This document shows, piece after piece, positions 1 through 12,700 of a stretch of 64,000 nucleotides of DNA; the first letter of the stretch is position 1, and each line of letters starts with the position of its first letter. Origin of the DNA: Ursus arctos (lineage: Eukaryota; Chordata; Mammalia; Carnivora; Ursidae); the NCBI RefSeq assembly GCF_023065955.2, contig NW_026623067.1:59032444-59096443 (forward strand), given 5' to 3'. The notes below the pieces were generated by a model. It saw nothing but the letters and a program-made list of their open reading frames with translations. It was not told the origin of the DNA and ran no database searches. The position numbers and the translations under genes were made by a program.

Positions 1-16
1 AATTAAAACAGTACCT

Positions 17-218
17 GGGGCGTCTGGGTGGCTCAGCAATTAAGCGTCAGACTCTTAATTTTGGCTCAGGTCATGATCTCAGGGTCATAAGATGGAGCCC
101 CATATTGGGCTGGGCATGGGGCCTGCTTAAGATTGTCTCTCTCCCTCTCCCTCTGCCCCACCCCTCCCCCCACCCCCACCTAGCTCACACTTTCTCTAAA
201 AAAAATAAAAATTAAAAA
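17..218 (+). mobile_element. CAN-SINE (SINEC), full length
   Basis: A tRNA-like head is followed by a CT-rich body and an A-rich tail. The element is bounded by a perfect 16-base target-site duplication, AATTAAAACAGTACCT, at 1-16 and 219-234, so both ends are defined by the sequence itself. Confidence 0.95.
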
Positions 219-234
219 AATTAAAACAGTACCT

Positions 235-1490
235 AAGTTATAGTAAATGCTCAGTAACCATTACTTACTCTTATTCTTGTTATAATTAGAAAAATATACT
301 ATTCAATAATTATACCCCCCAAAAAAAATCCCCCTCCTATCTCTCTAACCAAAGGGACTAAAACTCAAAAAGGTAGTAATAGGGAAAAATAAGATTTCTG
401 AGCTTATGGAAATATTCAACATGGTAGCCATGATCATAAAACTCTGTGTAACAGAAGTAAACCCAGACAGAAATCAGCCTTGTTAAAGCAGAGTTCTGAA
501 AAGGGGATACCCATCCCTGCATTTGCCCACTCTGAATTCTGTTGTTGGCTTTCATCCTCCTGGAGGATCTACCAAATCAGACACCCCAATGTAATATTAC
601 CTAAGAGTTCTTTAACTCATGATTTTATGAAGACAAGAAAATATTTTGTTGGGAACAAAAGAACCCACTCTCTGTGAGAATTATGTACAGTTTGGGTATT
701 AGACATTTGTGTGTATTTAATATAAACATAAATGGTATGCAACTGTTCAGTTTTAATATTTCGGTTTTCATTTCTCTTTAGTGCAAAACCAGTAGCAAAC
801 CTTTCCTGGCGGGAACCAGGGTGGTTTCCCTAGTGGGAACCAGTGTTAAACAGCACTGGTCCCACCTGGAGCCTCTTCTGTGTTGTCCAAGTTGACTGAC
901 AGCGCTGCCCGGTGCACCCCACCTGCTTAGGGGCTCTAGTTTCCAACAACATGGAGATCTTAGTTTTCATTTCTTGTTAACCCCAGGAATGGCTGGAAAA
1001 TGTTAGAGGTGCTGCTCCCCGATTAAGTACTCTCTATCTGTCCTATTGTGTTATTCAGCACAGGGAAGGGGTGGCAGTTCAATACCTCTTTAGTAAGAAA
1101 GAATTTCTGTTTTAAGGTGGAAGCTAAGAGCAGATCTCTCGTTGTGCAAAGATAGGCTGCCATGACCTCTAGAGCTCTGTTGAAGATCTTTCTGGTCACA
1201 ATATTGGGATGTTACAATTTTATTTTTCTGGGCCTAATATTGTATGAGTTGCTTGCCTTTCAGGCAAGGTCTCTCCCAGCTTTTTCCTTTCCAGGCTTAC
1301 ATCAAGGAGAAAAGCTTTCCTAGGTCTTTGTTCCAAATTCACCACTGGAACCAGACAGTTCCCAAGTTCTCCAAAGAGGCCCTATAAATCTCAGGGTTTC
1401 CAATTTGGAGGACCCTTGAACTTAAGTCAGTGTTCCCACCCTCAGATTTAGCTAAGATGGGGGTGGGAGGCAGGTAGCTGAATTTGATTT
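235..1490. other. Intergenic DNA, no gene seen
   Basis: The stretch is AT-rich and has only short chance frames. I see no splice-flanked exon, RNA gene or clear recent repeat. Part of it may be decayed repeat that cannot be classified by eye. Confidence 0.5.
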
Positions 1491-1506
1491 AGAAGCGATA
1501 TGAGCA

Positions 1507-1695
1507 TGGGGCTCAGTCGGTGAAGCGGCTGCCTTTGCTCAGGTCATGATCTCAGGGTCCTGGGATGGAGCCCCACACTGGGCTCCCCACTCAGTGGCCC
1601 CATGCTTCTCCCTCTCTGTCTGCAACCCCCCCCCCTCTGGCTCATGCTCTCTCTTTCAAATAAATAAATAAAATCTTAGGAAGAGAAAAAAAAAA
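1507..1695 (+). mobile_element. CAN-SINE with shortened head
   Basis: The head begins at the CTCAGTCGG part of the tRNA-like region, missing the usual first dozen bases. A CT-rich body with a C run and an AAATAAATAAATAAAATCTT tail follow. A 16-base duplication with two mismatches, AGAAGC..TATGAGCA, lies at 1491-1506 and 1696-1711. Confidence 0.88.
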
Positions 1696-1711
1696 AGAAG
1701 CAGTATGAGCA

Positions 1712-3445
1712 AGACCTCAACTCCATGCTTGAACAAGTTTGTCACTGAAAAGATCAAAAATAAAGACAATAAAATGGAGAAAAAATAGTCTTTCCAACAC
1801 ATGAAAAAACAACTAGACATCCGCATGTAAAAATATGAATCAGATATAGACCTTACACCCTTCACAAAATCAATTCAAAATGGATAATAGACATAGATGT
1901 AAAATAAAATGCAAAACTATAAAACTCCTAAAAGATATCATAGGAGAAAATCTAGACAACCTTGAGTTTGGTGATGACTTTTTAGATATGTCACCAAAAG
2001 CATGATCTATGACAGAGCTAAGCTGAACTTCATTAAAATTAAAAACTTGTAATCTGAGAAAAACACTATCAAGAGAATGAAAAGATAAGCCACAGACTGG
2101 GGAGAAAATATTTCCAAAAGATATATTGGATAAAGAACTGTTATGCAAAATACACAAAGAACTCTTATAATTCAACAATAAGAAAACAAACAACCTGATT
2201 AAAAAATGGGCCAAAGACCTTAACAGACACCTCACCAAAGAGCATATATAGATGGCAAGTAAGCACACAAAAAGATGGTCTACATCGTATGTTACCAGAG
2301 AAATGTAAATTAAAATCCCAGTGAACTACTACTACACATGTATTAGCATGACCAAAATGCAGAACACTGACATCACCAAATGCCGGTGAGGACGTGGAGC
2401 CTCAGGAACTCTCATTCATTGCTGGTGGGAATGCTAATTGGTACAGCCACTTTGGAAGACAACCTGGCAATTTCTTACAAAACTAAACATTCTTTTACCC
2501 TACGATGCAGCAATCATGATCCTTGGTTTTTATATAAACGTAATGAAAATGTATGACCATACAGAAACCTGACATAGTATTTGCAGCAGCTTCGTTCATG
2601 ATTGTCAAAACTTGGAAGCAACTGGGTGCCTGAGTGGCTCAGTCAGTTGGGTGTCTGCCCTCAGCTCAGGTTGTAATCTCAGGATCTTGGGATCAAGTCC
2701 TGCCTTGGGCTCCCTGCTCAGCGGGAAGTCTGCTTCTCTCTCCCTCTGCCCCTCCCCCCCTGCTTGTGCTCTCATGCTGTCTCTCTCTCTCAAATAAACA
2801 AATAAAATCTTAAAAAAAACAAAAACAAAAACCTCAGAAGCAGCTAAAACGTCCTTCAGTTGGTGAATAGATAAACTGAGGTATAAACAGAAAATGAACT
2901 ATTACTCAGTGCTGAAAAGAAATTAGCTCTCAGGGCGCAAAAAAAATATATAAAGGAAACTTAAATGCATATTACCAAGTGAAAGAAACAATCTAAAAAG
3001 TCTGCATACTATATGATTCCAAGCATATGTCATTCTAGAAAAGGCAAAAAAAAAACAACTATGGAGACAGTAAAAGGATCAGTGGTTGCCAGGAGTTAAT
3101 GAAAAGGTGGGGGTTAGGGTAATGAACAGGCAGAGCACAAAGGACTTTTAAGGCAGTAGTGAAAATACTCTGTATGATAGTGTAATGGGGTCACATACAC
3201 ATTTGTCCAAACCCGTAGAATGCACAACTCTAAGGACGAACCCTAGCGTAAGCTACAAGCTTTGGGTGATAATGATGTGTCACTGCAGGTTCATCATCTG
3301 TAACAAATGTTACCTCTCTGGTGGGGGATTTGATATGGGAGAGATTATGCCTGTGTGAGGAAACAGGAGAATCTCTGCATCTTCCTCTTAATTTTGCTGT
3401 GAACCTAAAACTTCTCTAAAAAAAATTAAGTCTTTTTTTAAAAAA
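1712..3445 (+). mobile_element. 5'-truncated LINE-1 (ORF2 3' end plus 3' UTR), decayed
   Basis: The sequence follows the familiar mammalian L1 order: the end of ORF2 (for example GGTGGGAATGCTAATTGGTA near 2425), the 3' UTR with TTTGGGTGATAATGATGTGT near 3261, and the CTCTAAAAAAAATTAAG end near 3415. The ORF2 frame is broken by many stops, so the element is dead. It is split by a younger CAN-SINE at 2624-2826. Divergence suggests an L1MA-like age, which I cannot measure. Confidence 0.88.
2624..2826 (+). mobile_element. CAN-SINE inserted in the L1
   Basis: A typical head (GGTGCCTGAGTGGCTCAGTC), a CT-rich body and an AAATAAACAAATAAAATCTT tail interrupt L1 3' sequence. An imperfect duplication, AAAACTTGGAAGCAACT versus AAAACCTCAGAAGCAGCT, flanks it. 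It is therefore younger than the L1. Confidence 0.88.
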
Positions 3446-4857
3446 TCAAAATTTGACCTCACTCTTGAGCTTGAGGCCCTAAGCCAAATGGTTCGTCCCT
3501 CTCCTCTCTTGTAAGATCGGTGCATGTTCCCGTACAGATCATCCCCAAGAAAGCCTGTGTAGCAGAAATGGGGATAAAGTAGTGTTTCTTAGCATTTTGA
3601 AGAACATAAAACAATAGACTCATTCTCCAGGAAAACTGTACATCACCAATTTGCATGACATTTTGGGAAGCTATGCTTCCATTACTCCTGTGGCCATCTT
3701 GGGCCCCAGAGGTCTGCAGGACCCAAACAAGAGGCGGGAAATCAGTGTTGGGGACATAAAGTATTTGCTACCCTGGGACAAATGGGAAGCTAGCCCCCAC
3801 CAGTAATCCAAAGAAAGTCTGCCATCCTCTTCTGTACTTGGTTGATTCTTCCTGGAACCCAGCCATGAAAGACCTCCCCTCACAGTAGCAACGGATTTGG
3901 TGGCCCACAAGTTTTAGGAAAAGCAACACTGTGATCACCCAACTCTAGAACGAGTCTTCTGTAAGAATCTTCTCAGGGACTTGTGCTGAGGAGAAAGAGC
4001 CTTTAACATCCCCGGCCGGCCCAGCGCAGAAGGCTTAAGTGACAGTCCTTGGAAACTTTCACTCTCATGCAATCAATCAAGTTCTTATGAAACACATACT
4101 CTGTCTCCAGCACACCCTGGGTACTATGAGAAATGGGGCATTTCCCAAAAATGCGTAAGGCACAGTCCCTAACCGCAAACACATTAAAATCTCTTAGGGG
4201 ACTACAAAACAAATACATATCATTTTCTGAGAGAGAGAGAGGGAGAAAGTATTGGAGAGGGAATGGGGGTGGGGCAGGGAGAGAGAGAAACCAGGTGGTC
4301 AAAGGTTCGTTAGAGCCTGAGTGCAGAATATTTTACAAAGGCCAGTGTGCTACCAGAGCTAAAGGCTCATAGAGCATAAAAACTCTTCCAGGAAAAAGTG
4401 AGGCTTAAACCAGATTTATTTTATGTGTCCCTGTAACTACTGTTCTCCTCAAAATAGACTTTCTTCCACCCACCTCCACCTTAATCCACTAGAATCCACC
4501 TCTCAAATATTGTCTTAGCAACCCGCTTACTGATTAACACTAATAAGCCCAATAGGCCAGCACGAACACCGACGCTGAAACTCAGACCTCTGGCTCTGAG
4601 CTGTTTTTATACCATCACAGAATTTCAAGGAAAAAGGGACTGTAGAGGCCACCTAGTCCAAACTCTCTTCTGTTGCTTAGGAATGAGACGTCTGGAGACA
4701 CATTCTCCAAATGTCCTAGGAGAGTAAACCTGGTAGCTGTGGAAGTCTGGCCAACAAAGTCAGCCTTGTGCCCATGAAGAAGCAGGAGATGTTAGCACAC
4801 GAAGCACACCAGAACAACCTCGCCGGAGTGAGCAGAATGCAATCACCTCAAAGATTC
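3446..4857. other. Intergenic DNA, no gene seen
   Basis: There is no supported gene. The part near 4610-4760 resembles an old MIR- or L2-age repeat, but too weakly to name. A short GA-rich tract lies near 4228-4290. Confidence 0.45.
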
Positions 4858-4873
4858 AGGCCGTCATAGTTCT

Positions 4874-5076
4874 TTTTTTTTTTTTTTAAAGATTTTATTT
4901 ATTTATTCGACAGAGATAGAGACAGCCAGCGAGAGAGGGAACACAAGCAGGGGGAGTGGGAGAGGAAGAAGCAGGCTCATAGCAGAGGAGCCTGATGTGG
5001 GGCTCGATCCCACAACGCCGGGATCACGCCCTGAGCTGAAGGCAGACGCTCAACCGCTGTGCCCCCCAGGCGCCCC
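4874..5076 (-). mobile_element. CAN-SINE, antisense
   Basis: A T-rich start with AAAGATTTTATTTATTTATT, a GA-rich body and the reverse complement of the tRNA-like head ending in GGCGCCCC. It is flanked by a 16-base duplication, AGGCCGTCATAGTTCT at 4858-4873 and AGGCCGCCATAGTTCT at 5077-5092, with one mismatch. Confidence 0.94.
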
Positions 5077-5234
5077 AGGCCGCCATAGTTCTAAATGGTG
5101 TAACTATGGCCACACATTGAATTATCCCTTCAACCAACCAAAGGTCACCAGACCAGCCACTATATGTAGCCATTAGGCCTAAATTTCAAAGTCAGTATGG
5201 AGTTTTGGTAGTTCGTACCCATGCAAGTTCTAGC

Positions 5235-5352
5235 CCAATTAAGAACTCCTTGAGGGTGAGGATGGAGTCTCATGTATTTGGGCATCTCTAGGCCCGGTAC
5301 AATGCCTCACACTCAGTGGATAGCTCAGCATGGTTTTGGTGAACTGAACTGA
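5235..5352 (+). mobile_element. LINE-2 3' end fragment
   Basis: The run AACTCCTTGAGGGTGAGGAT, then a CTCTAGGCCCGGTACAATGC stretch and a CTCAGTGGATAGCTCAG-like part, follows the well-known end of mammalian L2 (gives its size, storage-phrase and age pattern). It is diverged and ancient. Confidence 0.65.
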
Positions 5353-5433
5353 AATGCACAAACTAAATTGTACTGAATAATACAGAATGCAACATCATGA
5401 GTGAGAGCAGTATCACATACAGAAAATGTGACC

Positions 5434-5570
5434 ATGGGACACCTGGCTGGCTCGGTCGGTGGAGCGTGCAACTTTTGATTTCAAGGTTATAAGTTCGAGC
5501 CCCACATTGGATGTAGAGATTACTGAAAAATAAAAAACACATATTTTCAAAATAAATAAATAAGAAGAAA
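5434..5570 (+). mobile_element. Short, older CAN-SINE
   Basis: The tRNA-like head (GGGACACCTGGCTGGCTCGG) leads through TTCGAGCCCCACATTGGATG straight to a TAGAGATTACT and A-rich tail, without the long CT-rich body. This is the shorter tRNA-Lys-like SINE form found in carnivores. Confidence 0.82.
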
Positions 5571-5752
5571 ACATGACTGCTTTGGAAAGAAATGTTGAGT
5601 AAATCACCTGCCCTCCTCAACTCCCGAACCACTTTGGGATCTCTCAATCCAGAGAGAAATATCCATTTCAAATTTGATGAGCTAAAGATACTAATTCCTT
5701 CTGGAAATAACACTAGAATAATAATATCAATATAGAATAATAATAGAATTGG

Positions 5753-5942
5753 GACACCTGGGTGGCTCAGTCAGTCATTAAGCATCTGCCTTCAGCTTGG
5801 GTCATGATCCCAGGGTCCTGGGATCCAGCCTCTCATTGGGCTCCCTGCTCAGCTGGGAGCCTGCTTCTCCCTCTGCCTGCCCCTCCTGTTGCTTGTGCTC
5901 TCTCTCTCTCTCTGCCTCTCTCTGATAAATAAATAAAATCTT
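5753..5942 (+). mobile_element. CAN-SINE
   Basis: Head GGGACACCTGGGTGGCTCAG, a CT-rich body ending in a (CT)n run, and tail AAATAAATAAAATCTTAA. I could not fix a clear target duplication. Confidence 0.9.
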
Positions 5943-6541
5943 AATTATTCTATTCTTCTTTTTTTAAAGTTATGATCAATAAGTATAGAAATGGGATTGG
6001 ATCTTCTTGGAAGAAGTAGAAATTGAGCTGGGTTTCAAAGGATAGGTAAGATTTTATATCACTATTTGGGTAGAAAAAAGGGAAGAAATGTGGGAAGATA
6101 CTATCCAAAGTGTAGGAAGAAAACAAGGACAGAGTGATGTCACAGCAGTGAGGAGGAGGTAGGGCTTCAGGGAGGGAACTGGAAGAGTTTTGATGGCAAC
6201 AGATGCAGGAAATTAGACAAGGACTGAACTTACCATCGAATGTACAAATTAGGAGGCCAGAATTGACTTTAGCAGGGGCAATAAGATCAGCTTGGATGGA
6301 AGCCAGATTGCAGTGACCAGGATAGGAATAGCAGCCAGAGGCCCCGAGGGGAGACCTGCTTGTAGGTCAGTTGGTGAAAGTTGCCTGAGTAGGCACAGAG
6401 CAGAATGAAGGAGGGTTCTATACAATACGAGAAACTTGAGCTTCTTCAGGGGTGAAGTGGCAGGAGCCCGTGAAGTGGGAGAGGTTGGGAATGCAAGAGA
6501 AAGAGGAACAGTGTGGATGGAGGGGGATTTGCCTTAGAAAG
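5943..6541. other. Old dispersed repeat-like sequence, class not assigned
   Basis: Purine-rich text of the type GATGGAAGCCAGATTGCAGT and GAGAGGTTGGGAATGC resembles an ancient mammalian dispersed repeat whose name I cannot give with certainty. No coding frame is supported. Confidence 0.35.
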
Positions 6542-6556
6542 AGGAAAGAATAGAGA

Positions 6557-6753
6557 GTCTGGGTGCCTCAGTCGGTTGGGCGTCTGCCTTCAGCTTAGGT
6601 CATGATCCCAGGGTCCTGGGATCGAACACCGCAGAGGGCTCCCTGCTCGGTGGGGAGCCTGCTTCTCTCTGTCCCTCTGCCTGCAGCTCCCCCTGCTTGT
6701 TACCTCTCTCTCTCTCTGTGTCAAATAAATAAAATCTTAAAAAAAAAAAAAAA
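6557..6753 (+). mobile_element. CAN-SINE
   Basis: Head CTGGGTGCCTCAGTCGGTTG, a CT-rich body and AAATAAATAAAATCTT followed by a long A run. The short motif AGGAAAGAA flanks both sides (6542 and about 6754). Confidence 0.9.
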
Positions 6754-9700
6754 AGGAAAGAACATATACACAAAACATCCTGCATGTTGGCAACTACCCT
6801 CTTTCCATAGCCCATGCACAGATTTTCAAGAAAAAATTAGTTTTGTATTTTTGCCTTTTAAAAAATGGCAAGACAACAAAACTCCCAGTGAGTGAGGACA
6901 TATTCTGTGTCAGGCTTTGCGATGGATAATCTGACACTCGGTCATTAGAAAAAGTCTCAGACGCTCAGCTGACTATGGAGGTGAGATGGCAGCCGGGTGA
7001 CATCTGGTCAGTTCTGTGAGACTGGAGTTCAGGGCATCAAAAATGCTTGTGTGGCAGAGCCTTGGCAGAGCGGCCAGCCCACGCCATCTGCACACTGACC
7101 ATTCCAGGATAGCGAAGAAGAGAGCGATGAAGTCCCTGGCATTCCCCCAGTGACCTCCTTCTCCATAAGTCAATTTCTAAGTCAGGCAACTCAATCACAA
7201 AATATTAGCTTCTTTTCTTTCATCTCCTGGAGGAAAATAAAACAGCCTTAGGTATTCTCGACTGGCTTATTCAGGGAACACTTACAAAGCACCTGCTCTA
7301 CGTCAGGCCACCTCAGGTTGCTTCTGCTGCGTAACAACCGCCCCCCAAGCAGCAAGCGTGTATTATTTCTCATGACCTGCGTGCCAGGTAAAAATCAGGG
7401 ATTCTGATGAAGGGATAGTACTGCTACAAAGGTAAGAGTAGCCATTTCTGCTCAGGGAGTTCAGGGAAAGCTCTGAAAAGAGAAGCACTTGATGGAGGTC
7501 TCAGACCTCAGACATGGGGTACAAGTTCATCAGGCAAAGAAGGAAAGGGGTGGCACTTTTGAAGGAACAAAAATAGCATGTAGAGTGTAGAGCAATGGAA
7601 ACACCAGAGCAAGTTTGGGGAACTGTCCAGAAATGTGTGCGGAGAACGCAGGGTGGTAGATGACACGGGAGAAGTGAGAGCAGTCCCATCTTGAGAGATG
7701 GTAAGCAAAGCAAGAGTTTTCTTGCTGAACTAAGGGAAAGATTGTGGAGAGTAGGAGACCTTTTTGAGAACTGTTTTGAAGTAGACATGACAGTTGGATG
7801 CAGAAAGTCAGTGGGGGCAGGGTAACGAATCCCAGGTTTTGGTCTGTGTTCGTGGATGGACAGTAGTACTGTTAGCATAGAAATACAGGAAGAGGAGAAC
7901 AAGACTAACAGTGATGAATCTGTGGTGCCTCTGGGACATCCTGGAATGGCTGTTCAATGGGTGGTTGTGTGCACTGGTTCATAGTTCAAAAAGAAAGTTC
8001 TGGGCTGAGAATTTAATTTGCAAGCTGTCAGCATATGTAGTGCTTTAGGGCTATTAGAAAGAATGGAGATCTCAATCATGGATCATCCCAGCTGGCAAAA
8101 AAAAAAAAAGAAGAAGAAGAAGAAGAAGAGGAAAAGGAAAAGAAGAAGAAAGTAATTTCTTTTTTAAAAAATGAACAATCATTTTCGAATTCTTTTCTCT
8201 TCCCAACAAAGGACTTAGCCAAGGGTCTGTTTCAAGACCAAACAAAAAGGGGGAAGCGATCATCTTTCTCCTTGAATGCAATGGGTAATTCATGAGGCTC
8301 TGAAAAATACAGCTGCAGTTTTGCCAGTAATTTCCTGTGGCTGTGTAAACAGTACCATATTCTCTGAAGCTTTTTCCTCCTTCAAAAAGGTAAGCCCTGC
8401 TTTGCCAATAAGGAGAGGCGGAACAATGCACTCGGTCCCCAAATTCTTTTAGAAGAGTCTTCAGGTATTAACTGCTGTCCTACTTCGGTTCCTTCTTCCC
8501 TGGAGAACTGGGTTAGGAAGGCGTTCAGCGCAAGCGGCCAGATGCAGTTAGCGGTCATTCCTGGGGAGCTGATAAACAGTGAGAAGGGGGACGATCGTGA
8601 ATCCTAGCAGCACCGTCCTCCCCCCAACTTCCCGCTCCCCCCCCCCGCAAGCATTTCCCAACCTTGTAGTAACTGTTCGCTACTGTTTGAGGAATTATCT
8701 GCACCAAAAAGAAAAACAGCCATCAAGTACGTTTGGGGAATACCAGACACTAAACCCTCTCTTAGAAAATTACAAGAGTGAAGAAACTTGTTTAGCTTTA
8801 AGTCAGTGTTTCCCCACCTTTAGCTGGCCCAGGAAACTTCATTTCGCGGAGCTCTGATTAGGATCTTACGGTCTTCAGAAACACCAGCACACGTTTTGGG
8901 AAACACTGTCTCCAGGGCGTTCGGCCACTGGCCCTACAGACACCCTAGCTTCCCTCCTGGCGTCTCTGCCGGGGCTGACTCGGGTCTGTAAAAGGAGGCG
9001 CACGTGTCCCCATCTGCACAGACCCGGGGACAGGATCTCAGCTCTGGGCGGTCTCTCCCTATTTAAATTCTGAATCCGAGGGGCCAAAGCAGCTGCCTCC
9101 CCTCCCCCAAACCTGCCCTGCTCTGGAGGGATTCCTATTGAAGAGGAAATCCACCATTTCCTGCCCTAGCAGCGCCTCTGCTCAAGTGGGCCTTTGACCT
9201 GCTGAATTGGGGGTCTGTCTCTGGGATTTTTCCAGGACAGAGGAAAAAAACTCCTCTTAGAAAAGATTCTTTGTCCTTGAGTAGCGCACCTCTAGGGAAA
9301 AAGGAAAAACGAACACAGTCAGATTTTTGTAGCCTTATTTTCTGTTTTATTCCATATATTAAGTCCATGAGAAGTACTCTTTAAAAAAAAAAAAAAAAGC
9401 CAAAGCAAAATCCAGTTCAGGAAAAGTAAAAATGTTTATGACAGATTTTTTTTTTCTTTTAGCTATTCTATTCTATTTTACATCCGGAAACACACCATCT
9501 GCATCTGTTCTTAAGGATTCTCTTTTTCTTTTCCCATCACCGTAGATTTTCTCTTTTGGCTAAAATGTCAGACTCTATAAACTCACATGTACCTCTGAAC
9601 TAACTCTGTGCAAGATGAGACCCAGTGGAACTGAGGAAAAGTGCTTTTAGAAAATGGGAAGGTGGAAGGAATTGAGAAGGGGGTGCAAACTGGTATCGAA

Positions 9701-12700
9701 GTTCAGCCACGACAAATAAACATAAATAAATAAGCAAAGCAACCACTGCTCCGGCTTCATTAGGACGTTCCAGGGGCTGGATAAGTAGGAAGAGAAAAAT
9801 GGAGTGAATCAGAAAATGGGCCTGCGAAGGGGGGTGGAGGTGGGGGCAGGGGGCACCTGCAAACACTGTATGAAGTTCTGGCTTTTCACTCTCACTTACC
9901 TCGTGCAAAATCACTAGATGGCAACCTTCTTTGTGCATCACTTCCTCATGTGTGTAGTGGAGGCTGGGAATTAATCTTTCTTCTTGGGTCTTTGACTTGT
10001 TCCTTCAACCCACACTCTATCATCCACTCTGTGCTCAGGCCCAAATGTGACCATCCAGGCTCACACAGATGTTCCAACCCATAGGAGACCCCCGGTGCCA
10101 CAGTGGAAAAGGGAAGGTTGACTGAGCCACTCAACTCAGGAAGACCTTTCTCAAGGCACCTATGAGTGTATGGGATTTATATGGGTTGATCAGGATTGCA
10201 CTCAGTTTCAAGTAAGCAATTAAGTGGATTAAATACAAAGAAATCTAGAGAGAGGCCGCTGTTGGTTTTGGTCCTGTATCTCAACAAAATCAGTCTGATG
10301 TCTGCAATTTTTATAGACTTTCTCTTATGGTCATAAAATGATTGCCTCCATTGTAGACATCACATCTGCATTCAGTCTTTCTTTTTGGGTCTGAGAAAGA
10401 AAAGGAAGTAGGTCTAATGATTTCTTTCCCTTTTATCAGGAAAGAAAGATTTCCCAACCAGTTTTGACTTAGAGTTCATTGGCCAAAACCATGCGACATA
10501 GACATGCCTAGCTTCAAGGGGGCTGGAAAAGAGGTATTGAGTTTTCCCAGCCTCCAAAATGGAGGCAACAAGAAGCTTGAGTAGGTCTGTTGGCTTAGAC
10601 AACTGTCCATTAATTTTATTACTGCTGGACGCTCATTCCTAAAATCAGATCAAGGGGCCCAGCCTGCAGCCAGTAAGGCCATATTCGGCACATCACTTCA
10701 CTTGATCACTCATAGTGGAGCTATATGCTATGAGTGAGCTAATAACTTTGTTCCCATTTAAAATAAGAGCTTTTAAAGTGGTTTAATTTTTTTCAGGACC
10801 ACTCATGTCTTCCCAAAAGCCTCAAGTGTCTTTGGTTTACATCAAAGTCCTATCTAATTTTCTCCCAAGAGGAAACCTACCACAATAGTAAAGTTGTATA
10901 TTTCCACAGGGATTTTCCCTAAACTGTTAATGAGTTGTGACGTCCTTATATGTACATGCAGACGAGACTGGTGCACTCTTAAGCAGGTAGACAGAATTCG
11001 AACCAGATGGTTCAAGGAAAGGAAACCGGATTAGCAGATCATTTCAAACACCTCCATGTGTTGACTGAAATCCATAAGGGGGAATGACAAAACACGTACC
11101 TTGTTTTCTCAACAAACTGTGCACCATATTGAATGTTAAACATTATATTGAGGGAGGTGTGGAGCAAGCTCTGGTTTTTCTTTCCTTGTCACTAGAACCA
11201 TAAGCCTAGTTTTGCCTAATTAATGTATATAGAGGGGGGGAAAAAGAAAGAAAGAAACGCATGGCTGCTTCATAAACTCATACCGCTGAGGGACCCCCTG
11301 GTAATCCCACAGCAATGGCATTTGAATAAACTGGAGGTGGCAAGGGTGTGTCTAATTTCCATGAGTTCTGTATGGAAAGCAAATCCCATTTTGCTTGATT
11401 TTCCAGTTTAAACAATAAACCATCAGAGTCTCTCATCCCTACCCTTAAACCAACCTCATTGAAACTGGGGCTGATGCAAATTAAGGCACTTTCCAGTGTT
11501 CAGACCTCCAACCCTTACCCCCAGTTTAATTAAAGCCCAATTTGGTTGAGGAGTAAACTGGTATTTACAAATCAGGAGGAAATCTGGTTCCAGTAATTAA
11601 AGGGATTTTCTAAATCTAGTCCTCCGTGTTAGAACACCCGTTTTAATAGTTAATTAAAGACTCCTTAACCATCCTTTGAAGGAAATTTGAAAAAGAAAGA
11701 TTAGGGACCTGCCACAAAGACATTACTGACAATGGGGACTGAAATTCTTTGTTAGGCCCTTTAGGGAAACCTAAGGTCTTCATTTACCTAAAACACTTTG
11801 GGTATGCAAACTTTTTTTTTCTTTTAACAAAAGGAGATACTTATTTGCCTTTGTAAATAAATATAATTTGGGAGTAGCCCTGCACATTTTACAGCTGTTC
11901 TGCAAATATAAACCCACTTGCCATCACCGCATCCTCCACCATTACAGTTAAGGCAGGGCGAGAGCCCAGGTGTCCTGTTCCCTTGCTTGCTTTCCCAAGC
12001 TACAGCTGTTGTGTCAAAATGTCAGGTTCCTTAGGTCAGGGGGCTCTCCAGGTGCAGGGAAGAGAGCAACATTCCTTCCCAAAGGTTCTGTGTGCTTCTC
12101 GTATTCGAAATGGATTTAAACTATTTAGACTGATCATTTGCCCAGTGTTTAACCAGCCTTGTGCTAGGTGCTGGGAGGGATACAGTTGAATACAGTCTAG
12201 TCCTGGCTGCTCAGGGACTTGACCCTACTTAAGGAGACAAACGCTTGTCCATGTAATGCTAATGCAAGACATACAGACACAGAAGATATGCCAGAGATAG
12301 AAACAAAGGACAACGTGAGAATAGGGGAAGGGAGAGAGACTGAATGAGTAGCCCTCCTGAAGGCATGAGTCAAGCTCTTTCTTAATAGGTGGGGAGAAAC
12401 AGCTATCTGGAGAATAACACTCCCTGACAAAGAGAACAAGGACACAGAGGCAGGAAAGGGCAATGCACATTCCGGAAAGAGCCTGGAGGTCCCTGAGTGG
12501 GAGCTTGGGATTCTTGGGGCCTGGGGCTGGGAGGAGGGAAAGAAAGCATGAGGTCAGCACAGACCACATTGTGGAGGGTTTCCCACCTGGTCAAGAAGTT
12601 TTTCATTCTATGGGGGAAAAAAAAAGTCTTTGGGGGATGGAAGTATCTGGGTAGGGGGGCATAAAGAGACAGGTAAGAGACCAGTTCAGGGGTTCCTGCT

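Noticed and set aside
1656..2268. Minus-strand frames of 69 and 132 codons
   Set aside because: They are antisense to the decayed L1 and start in SINE or L1 sequence.
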